DNA of 64,000 nt from Streptomyces coffeae. Its GTDB lineage: Bacteria; Actinomycetota; Actinomycetes; Streptomycetales; Streptomycetaceae. Below, piece by piece: positions 58,749 through 64,000 of this stretch. The stretch covers positions 482,981 to 546,980 of the forward strand of contig NZ_JAERRF010000001.1 in NCBI RefSeq assembly GCF_016741875.1, read 5' to 3'. Positions within the stretch are counted from its first letter, which is position 1; each line of letters begins with the position of its first letter. The notes under the pieces were generated by a model that did no database searches, had not been told where the DNA came from, and saw nothing but the letters and a program-made list of their open reading frames with translations. The position numbers were made by a program, and so were the translations under genes.

Positions 58749-59186
58749 CTAGCAGGGGCGCTTGCGCAGCTCCATGACGTAGTCGTGGGGTGCCCCGGCG
58801 GACTCGGCGGCATCGGCGATCTCGCCGAGGTAGCGGGCCGAGGGGAGGCCGCCCTCATAGCCGTTGAGGACGTAGAGCCAGGCGGGTTCCTCGCCGTCCA
58901 GCGTGTGGACGCGCATCCGCATACGACGGTATATGTCGAGGCCGACGCCCTCCCAGCGGTCCATGGAGTCCTCGTCCATGGGGGCGATGTCGTAGAGGGC
59001 GACGAAGACCTGGGAGCGCGGGGCCTCCACGATGGTCGCGAGAGCGCCCTCCCAGCCCATCTGCTCGCCGCCGAAGGTGAGACGCCAGCCGGTGATCCAG
59101 CCGGTGCCGCGCAGCGGCGAGTGCGGTGCGCGGCGGGACATCAGCCGCGCGTCGAGGTTGCCGGCGTACGCGGCGTAGAGCGACAT
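58749..59186 (-). CDS. Gamma-glutamylcyclotransferase-like protein
   Basis: A 145-residue GGCT-fold protein. The family start motif Y-G-S-N-L appears as YAAYAGNLD, and the segment GTGWITGWRLTFGGEQMGWEGALATIVEA contains a Glu that could be the catalytic residue. VFVALYDIAPMDEDSMDRWEGVG follows and is also typical. Relatives cyclise gamma-glutamyl amines to 5-oxoproline, but many bacterial copies have no known substrate. It is divergent from the flavoprotein gene with 74 bp between starts. Confidence 0.75.
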   Translation of the reverse strand: MSLYAAYAGNLDARLMSRRAPHSPLRGTGWITGWRLTFGGEQMGWEGALATIVEAPRSQVFVALYDIAPMDEDSMDRWEGVGLDIYRRMRMRVHTLDGEEPAWLYVLNGYEGGLPSARYLGEIADAAESAGAPHDYVMELRKRPC

Positions 59187-59260
59187 GGATCAGAGGGTAC
59201 GGGAGAGGGGTGTCCTACCCCCGGGGTGGCCGGGCGAGCGGGTGCGGGACAATGGAGCAT

Positions 59261-60760
59261 GTGACTCGGATCGTGATCATAGGTGGCGGACCCGGCGGCT
59301 ATGAGGCGGCGCTGGTCGCTGCCCAGCTCGGCGCGGATGTGACGGTCGTCGACTGCGACGGCTTGGGCGGGGCGTCGGTGCTCACCGACTGCGTGCCGTC
59401 GAAGACGCTCATCGCCACCGCAGAGGTGATGACCACGTTCGACTCTTCGTACGAGGAGTTGGGGATCATCGTGGCCGATGACACCCCGCCGCTGGAGCAG
59501 GCGGCCCGGGTCGTCGGGGTGGACCTGGGCAAGGTCAACCGCCGGGTGAAGCGGCTCGCGCTGGCGCAGTCGCATGACATCACGGCGTCTGTCACGCGCG
59601 CGGGCGGGCGGGTGATGCGCGGGCGCGGGCGGCTGGAGCCGGCGCAGTCGCTGGACGGGTCGCGGCGGGTCGTCGTCCGGGCCGTGGACGGCTCCGAGGA
59701 GACGCTGGTCGCGGACGCGGTGCTGATCTCGACCGGTGCCCATCCGCGGGAGATCCCGGACGCGCAGCCGGACGGTGAGCGGATCCTGAACTGGACGCAG
59801 GTGTACGACCTGGACGAGCTCCCGGAGGAGCTGATCGTGGTCGGATCCGGTGTCACCGGTGCCGAGTTCGCCGGGGCGTACCAGGCGCTGGGCTCGAAGG
59901 TCACGCTGGTCTCCAGCCGGGACCGGGTGCTGCCGGGTGAGGACCCGGACGCGGCGGCGGTGCTGGAGGACGTCTTCCGGCGCCGGGGGATGAACGTGAT
60001 GTCGCGCTCGCGGGCAGCGGCGGTGAAGCGTGTCCCCGGACCTGCATCGGCACAGGGACCCTCCTCGCCGAAGGCGGGCAAGGAGGGACGGGTGGGGGAC
60101 CGGGTGGAGGTCACGCTCGCGGACGGGCGGGTCATCACCGGCAGCCACTGTCTGATGGCGGTCGGGTCGATCCCGAACACGGCCGACATGGGCCTGGAGG
60201 AGGCCGGGGTCCGGCTCAAGGAGTCCGGTCACATCAAGACCGACAAGGTGTCGCGGACCAGCGCTCCGGGTGTCTACGCGGCCGGTGACTGCACCGGGGT
60301 GCTGGCGCTGGCGTCCGTGGCGGCCATGCAGGGCCGGATCGCGATGTACCACTTCCTGGGGGACGCGGTCACTCCGCTGAACCTGAAGACGGTCTCGGCC
60401 AATGTGTTCACCGACCCCGAGATCGCCACGGTCGGCTACTCCCAGGCGGACGTGGACGCGGGGAAGATCGACGCCCGGGTGGTGAAGCTGCCGCTGCTGC
60501 GGAACCCGCGGGCGAAGATGCAGGGCATCCGGGACGGCTTTGTGAAGATCTTCTGCCGTCCGGGCACCGGCATCGTGGTCGGCGGTGTGGTGGTCTCGCC
60601 GCGGGCGAGCGAGCTGATCCACCCGATCTCGCTGGCGGTGGACAACAATCTGACGGTTGAGCAGATCGCCAAGGCCTTCACCGTCTACCCGTCGCTGTCC
60701 GGCTCGATCGCCGAGGTGGCGCGGCAGTTGCACACCCGCAAGACGCAGGGCGAGGCGTAG
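59261..60760 (+). CDS. Lpd-like flavoprotein, probable NAD(P)H:quinone dehydrogenase
   Basis: A 499-residue two-dinucleotide-binding flavoprotein: FAD site IVIIGGGPGGYEAA, NAD(P) site LIVVGSGVTGAEFAGAY, second FAD motif GVYAAGDCTGVLALAS and the dimerisation domain with FTVYPSLSGSIAEVA. The redox-active pair CxxxxC is replaced by SVLTDC (only the second Cys kept) and the usual His-x-x-x-x-Glu by Tyr/Ser. It therefore cannot act as a dihydrolipoamide dehydrogenase. It matches LpdA-like quinone reductases of mycobacteria. The start is GTG 59261 or ATG 59252. Confidence 0.85.
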   Translation: MTRIVIIGGGPGGYEAALVAAQLGADVTVVDCDGLGGASVLTDCVPSKTLIATAEVMTTFDSSYEELGIIVADDTPPLEQAARVVGVDLGKVNRRVKRLALAQSHDITASVTRAGGRVMRGRGRLEPAQSLDGSRRVVVRAVDGSEETLVADAVLISTGAHPREIPDAQPDGERILNWTQVYDLDELPEELIVVGSGVTGAEFAGAYQALGSKVTLVSSRDRVLPGEDPDAAAVLEDVFRRRGMNVMSRSRAAAVKRVPGPASAQGPSSPKAGKEGRVGDRVEVTLADGRVITGSHCLMAVGSIPNTADMGLEEAGVRLKESGHIKTDKVSRTSAPGVYAAGDCTGVLALASVAAMQGRIAMYHFLGDAVTPLNLKTVSANVFTDPEIATVGYSQADVDAGKIDARVVKLPLLRNPRAKMQGIRDGFVKIFCRPGTGIVVGGVVVSPRASELIHPISLAVDNNLTVEQIAKAFTVYPSLSGSIAEVARQLHTRKTQGEA

Positions 60761-60847
60761 TCGGCCCCTTATAGCAGCTCTTGGCCGCGCAGATGAACAA
60801 CTTCTGCTAATTGGTGCAAGCTGCTGAAAACAGACGGTCGTTGGCGT

Positions 60848-60853
60848 TACTGT
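60848..60853 (+). promoter_or_regulatory. Leaderless -10 box of the DeoR gene
   Basis: TACTGT ends seven bases before the GTG start. Upstream, at 60800-60840, are short imperfect inverted repeats (GCAGA/TCTGC and AGCAGCT with a bulged partner) that could serve autoregulation. Confidence 0.5.
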
Positions 60854-60860
60854 CAGTTTC

Positions 60861-61844
60861 GTGTTCGCTGCAGAACGTCGCCAATTGATCCTTGAAATGG
60901 TGCGTGCGAACGGAGCGGTGTCGCTCCGGGAGCTCGCCCGCGTCGTCCAGACCTCCGAAGTGACCGTCCGGCGTGATGTGCGGGCCCTGGAGGCAGAAGG
61001 ACTGCTCGACCGCCGGCACGGCGGTGCGGTGCTGCCGGGCGGTTTCACCAGGGAGTCCGGCTTCCCGCAGAAATCCCATCTAGCGACCGCGGAAAAGACG
61101 GCGATCGCCGATCTCGCGGCCGGTTTCGTCGACGAGGGCGAGGCCGTCGTGGTCGGCGCCGGTACGACCACGCAGGAGCTGGCCCGCCGGCTCGCGCGGG
61201 TGCCGGGGCTGACCGTGGTCACCAATTCCCTGCTGGTCGCGCAGGCGTTGGCGCATGCCAACCGGGTCGAGGTCGTGATGACCGGCGGCACCCTGCGCGG
61301 CTCCAACTACGCCCTGGTCGGCAGCGGTGCCGAGCAGTCCCTGCAAGGGCTGAGGGTCTCGCGTGCCTTTCTCTCCGGCAGCGGGCTGACGGCCGAGCGC
61401 GGGCTGTCCACCTCCAACATGCTCTCGGCCAGCGTGGACCGGGCCCTGGTCCAGGCCGCGGCGGAGGTGGTGGTGCTCGCCGACCACACCAAGCTGGGCA
61501 CCGACACCATGTTCCAGACGGTGCCCACCGATGTGATCACGCGGCTGGTCACCGATGAGCCGCCCGCCCACGACGACCGGGCGCTGACCGAGCTCCAGGC
61601 CCTGGCCGACCAGGGGGTGCAGATCTCCGTGGCCGGACCGGGGGCGGGCTCGGGCGGTGAGGGCGGTGGCCCGGGGCGCCCGGGGCGGCTGGGCCCTCCT
61701 CCCAGAGCCGGTGAGGAGGGGCTGCCGCTGCCCGGTCCGCGGCGTAACCACCCGCATCCGCCCAGCCCCCCGCTGCGCAGCGCGGTGCCGCTGTCGGAGC
61801 AGCAGCCGGGCCGGGTGGCGGATCTGGCGCCGCGCCGCCGCTGA
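60861..61844 (+). CDS. DeoR-family transcriptional regulator
   Basis: A 327-residue DeoR-family repressor: N-terminal winged helix (RRQLILEMVRANGAVSLRELARVVQTSEVTVRRDVRALEAEGLLDRRHGGAVLP) and a sugar-phosphate-sensing domain (DEGEAVVVGAGTTTQELARRL, LTVVTNSLLVAQALA, VVMTGGTLRGSNYALVGSGAEQSL, ADHTKLGTDTM). Unlike the usual 250-residue forms it carries an extra proline/glycine/arginine-rich tail of about 65 residues. DeoR regulators often sense phosphorylated sugars such as deoxyribose-5-phosphate. It is therefore one candidate to bind the shared nucleoside palindrome, but no copy lies in its own promoter. Confidence 0.88.
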   Translation: MFAAERRQLILEMVRANGAVSLRELARVVQTSEVTVRRDVRALEAEGLLDRRHGGAVLPGGFTRESGFPQKSHLATAEKTAIADLAAGFVDEGEAVVVGAGTTTQELARRLARVPGLTVVTNSLLVAQALAHANRVEVVMTGGTLRGSNYALVGSGAEQSLQGLRVSRAFLSGSGLTAERGLSTSNMLSASVDRALVQAAAEVVVLADHTKLGTDTMFQTVPTDVITRLVTDEPPAHDDRALTELQALADQGVQISVAGPGAGSGGEGGGPGRPGRLGPPPRAGEEGLPLPGPRRNHPHPPSPPLRSAVPLSEQQPGRVADLAPRRR

Positions 61845-61847
61845 GGC

Positions 61848-62441
61848 TCAGCGGGCCTTGAGACCGGTGAAGGTCAGCGCCAGCAGCCGGTCGACCAGCT
61901 CGGGGTCGTCCGGTGACTGCTCCACCGCGAGCGCGATGGCGTTGGTCAGCTGCATCAGGTCGGCGATCACCACATCGGGCCGTACGGCCCCGGCCCGCTG
62001 GGCGCGGGCGAGCAGCTCGCTGCCCGCCTCGCGCAGCGGCAGATTGCAGCCGCGGGACAGCTCCGAGCTCTCGTCCGCCGAGCAGGCCATCAGGGCCTGG
62101 GCCAGACCGCGGTAGGTGCTGGCGTGGTGGACGATCGCGCGCAGCCAGTCGACCAGGGCGTGACAGGGCTGCGGGGCCTTGGCCAGCTCGCGGGAGTGGG
62201 CCAGCAGGGCGCAGATCTCGCCCTGGAAGACCGCGCCCATCAGCGCGGTGCGGTTGGGGAAGTGGCGGTAGAGGGTGCCGATCCCGACGCCCGCGCGGCG
62301 CGCGATGTCCTCCAGCGAGGCATCGGTGCCGGATTGGGTGAAAGCCGTACGGGCCTCGGCGAGCAGCCGCTCGTAGTTGCGCCGTGCGTCGGCGCGCATG
62401 GGGCGCGGTGGCGTCTGCGCCGGGGCCGTCTCGATCGCCAT
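61848..62441 (-). CDS. TetR-family transcriptional regulator
   Basis: A 197-residue TetR regulator with helix-turn-helix at residues about 20-68 (RRNYERLLAEARTAFTQSGTDASLEDIARRAGVGIGTLYRHFPNRTALM) and a helical ligand domain. The ATG has AGGGAGGACCGCG in front. It is divergent from the esterase gene (236 bp between starts), which may be its target. It is convergent with the DeoR gene, with only 3 bp between stops. Confidence 0.87.
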   Translation of the reverse strand: MAIETAPAQTPPRPMRADARRNYERLLAEARTAFTQSGTDASLEDIARRAGVGIGTLYRHFPNRTALMGAVFQGEICALLAHSRELAKAPQPCHALVDWLRAIVHHASTYRGLAQALMACSADESSELSRGCNLPLREAGSELLARAQRAGAVRPDVVIADLMQLTNAIALAVEQSPDDPELVDRLLALTFTGLKAR

Positions 62442-62676
62442 CGCGGTCCTCCCTGCCGTGGCCGTACCTGCCCGTAGGTCAAGCATGCCATCACGGGATG
62501 AGCGGTCGGACCGGCTGCGTCCGGATGTCGGGACGGTGGCCGGGAGGCCAACGGCAGGTGTGACCGGGAGAACGGAGCACAAACAACTCCCGTACCAGGC
62601 AACGCCGTTCGTCGCATCGCTCATCAATCTCGGCAAAAGCACCGTGTGTTGCGGTGCGCGGGAGTGGAAGATCGCA

Positions 62677-63849
62677 ATGGAACTGACCAGTCCAACGCTC
62701 GAGTATGTGACGATCGCCGTCGCCCTGCTCTGCGTCGCGCTCACGGCCTGGCTGTGGCCGCGCTTCGCGGGCCGGAGCGTACGAGCCTGGCTGGGCAGAC
62801 TCGGGTCGATCGCGGTGACGCAAGCGGCGATCGTGGCGGCGCTGGCCCTGGCCGTCAACGCCAACTTCCAGTTCTACGGCTCCTGGTCCGAGCTGCTGGG
62901 CGAGGAGGACGCCGCCCCGGCGGCCCTGTCCGAGCTGGAGGGCGGTGGCGCACAGCGAGCCGATGTCTCGGGCGGTCTGGTGCAGCCCGCGCCGCCGCAG
63001 GGTCTCGACCGGGTGCACGGGCTGCCCGAGGGGCGGCCGGACCGGGTGGGGAAGGTCGAGTCGGTGCGGCTGCTGGGCCGCCGCAGCCAGGTGGCCAACC
63101 CGGCGTATGTCTATCTGCCGCCGCAGTACTTCCAGCGCGCGTACGACCGGCAGCGCTTCCCGGTGGTGGTGACGATCAGCGGCTACCCCGGTGGGTCCTT
63201 CCTGCTGGCGCAGCATCTGCGGGTGCCGCAGACCGCCGGACGGCTGATCCGCGGCGGGGCCATGCAGCCGGCGATCATCGTGATGGTCCGGCCCACCATC
63301 GCCCCGCCGCGCGACACCGAGTGTGTGGATGTGCCCGGCGGGCAGAAGGCCGAGACGTTCTTCGCCAAGGACCTGCCCGAGGCGCTTCGGGGCCACTACC
63401 GGGTCGGCCACGACTCCAGCGCCTGGGGGGTGCTGGGCTACTCCTCCGGCGGCACCTGCGCGCTCCAGCTGGCCATGCGCCATCCGCGGGTCTACTCCTC
63501 GGCGGCCGCCCTCTCGCCCGACTACCGGGTGGTCAACGACCCCACCACCGGCGATCTTTTCGGCCGCGGGGAGGCGGGCGAGCGCCGTAAGCGTGAGCAC
63601 GATCTGCTGTGGCGGTTGCGGAACCTGCCCCGGCCGCAGGTGTCGGTGCTGGTCACCTCCAGCCGGAAGGGCGAGCCCAACTACCGGCAGACCCGGGAGT
63701 TCCTGGGGGCGGTCAAGGCGCCGATGCGGGCGGAGTCGATCATCCTGGACAAGGGCAGCCACAACTTCCGCACCTGGCGGCGGGAGCTGTCCCCGGCCCT
63801 GCGGTGGATGAGCGGCCAGCTGACCTTTCCGCAGGACGTGGTCCGCTGA
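62677..63849 (+). CDS. Membrane-anchored esterase (antigen 85 / esterase D-like)
   Basis: A 390-residue protein: N-terminal membrane segments (VTIAVALLCVALTAWLW and IAVTQAAIVAALALAV), a linker, and an esterase domain of the Fes/antigen-85 group (AYVYLPPQYF, VVTISGYPGGSF oxyanion loop, VLGYSSGGTCALQLAMRHP nucleophile elbow with Ser, LSPDYRV, and the late DKGSHNFRTWRRELSPAL with catalytic His). The active site should face outside. The substrate is unknown. The frame is open upstream of 62677 but without membrane or domain features. A strong terminator follows. Confidence 0.83.
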   Translation: MELTSPTLEYVTIAVALLCVALTAWLWPRFAGRSVRAWLGRLGSIAVTQAAIVAALALAVNANFQFYGSWSELLGEEDAAPAALSELEGGGAQRADVSGGLVQPAPPQGLDRVHGLPEGRPDRVGKVESVRLLGRRSQVANPAYVYLPPQYFQRAYDRQRFPVVVTISGYPGGSFLLAQHLRVPQTAGRLIRGGAMQPAIIVMVRPTIAPPRDTECVDVPGGQKAETFFAKDLPEALRGHYRVGHDSSAWGVLGYSSGGTCALQLAMRHPRVYSSAAALSPDYRVVNDPTTGDLFGRGEAGERRKREHDLLWRLRNLPRPQVSVLVTSSRKGEPNYRQTREFLGAVKAPMRAESIILDKGSHNFRTWRRELSPALRWMSGQLTFPQDVVR

Positions 63850-63870
63850 CAGCACGACTGACCCAACGAC

Positions 63871-63907
63871 GAGCGCCGCGGACCCGGTCAACGGGTCCGC
63901 GGCGCTC
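63871..63907. terminator. Terminator, 16-bp perfect stem
   Basis: Bases 63871-63886 and 63892-63907 are exact complements around a 5-nt loop, between the convergent esterase and carboxylase genes. Confidence 0.85.
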
Positions 63908-63924
63908 GGGCGTTCCGCGGGGCA

Positions 63925-64000
63925 TCAGTCCTTGATCTCGCAGATGACCGCGCCCGAGGTGAGGGAGGCGCCGACCTCGGCGCTCAGGCCCTTGATGGTG
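63925..64000 (-). CDS. Biotin-carboxylase/carrier alpha subunit of acyl-CoA carboxylase, 3' end only
   Basis: The visible 24 residues end in TIKGLSAEVGASLTSGAVICEIKD. This matches the last strand of a biotinyl domain, after the biotin lysine, as found at the C terminus of actinobacterial AccA-type alpha subunits (biotin carboxylase plus carrier). The rest lies outside the window. The subunit would serve acetyl- or propionyl-CoA carboxylation. Confidence 0.75.
   Translation of the reverse strand, partial: TIKGLSAEVGASLTSGAVICEIKD

Noticed and set aside
60780..60850. Possible CTACGCGCGTAG operator before the DeoR gene
   Set aside because: No copy or near copy is present; only unrelated short inverted repeats were found, so autoregulation through the same motif is not supported.

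Overview
The window reads as chromosomal Streptomyces DNA. GC is very high, many starts are GTG, several promoters look leaderless, terminators are long perfect GC hairpins, and the afsQ1-afsQ2-sigQ locus is present. The gene order resembles the S. coelicolor chromosome around afsQ/sigQ (from memory, not computed). No tRNA, rRNA, CRISPR array or intact transposase gene was seen.

Layout. 1-5.2 kb: the end of an acyl-CoA mutase large subunit, a B3/B4-domain protein, a secreted lipase-like hydrolase, a 47-residue membrane protein and an amidase. 5.3-8.9 kb: an exopolysaccharide unit with a small membrane protein, a NodB-GT2 fusion and an LCP wall ligase. The NodB half has lost its metal ligands. 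8.8-10.6 kb: a DUF1963 protein and a DUF397/Scr1-type HTH pair. 10.8-13.5 kb: gluconate regulator, kinase and permease. 13.7-16.1 kb: a D-Ala-D-Ala carboxypeptidase-like protein and a class III CoA-transferase. 16.2-25.0 kb: a nonulosonic acid wall-polymer cluster with acyltransferase, polysialyltransferase-like protein, GT2, DUF6716-like protein, CMP-sugar synthetase fused to a HAD phosphatase, NeuB-type synthase and a further transferase candidate. I infer a Kdn or teichulosonic-acid pathway.

25.1-33.6 kb: an M20 amidohydrolase, then a nucleoside uptake and salvage operon (BMP lipoprotein, ABC ATPase, two permeases, cytidine deaminase, thymidine phosphorylase). 33.7-38.3 kb: a secreted metalloprotease with a ricin-type lectin domain, a LysR/MFS divergent pair and an alpha/beta-hydrolase-fold protein. 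38.4-41.8 kb: adenosine deaminase and small envelope proteins. 41.9-46.0 kb: the AfsQ operon and sigQ, with an AfsQ1 box between them and G-run arrays in and after sigQ. 46.1-50.2 kb: a uridine-kinase-like protein and deoC with two aldehyde dehydrogenase genes, one only half length. 50.4-55.3 kb: an accessory patch with gene remnants and a divergent HTH-TPR regulator/small-protein operon. 55.3-58.7 kb: a phosphohexomutase-family enzyme, an 830-bp gene-free stretch and purine nucleoside phosphorylase. 58.7-64 kb: GGCT-like protein, Lpd-like flavoprotein, DeoR and TetR regulators, an esterase and the tail of an acyl-CoA carboxylase.

The most interesting signal is a 12-bp palindrome, CTACGCGCGTAG. 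It is perfect in front of add, deoC and the purine phosphorylase gene and near-perfect in front of the BMP/cdd/deoA operon, each time inside the core promoter. It ties scattered salvage genes, which together would take nucleosides to bases, acetaldehyde and glyceraldehyde-3-phosphate, into one putative regulon. Other leads are the degenerate NodB domain, a probable ATC start codon behind a hairpin, the half-length aldehyde dehydrogenase, and the HTH-TPR/small-protein cassette.
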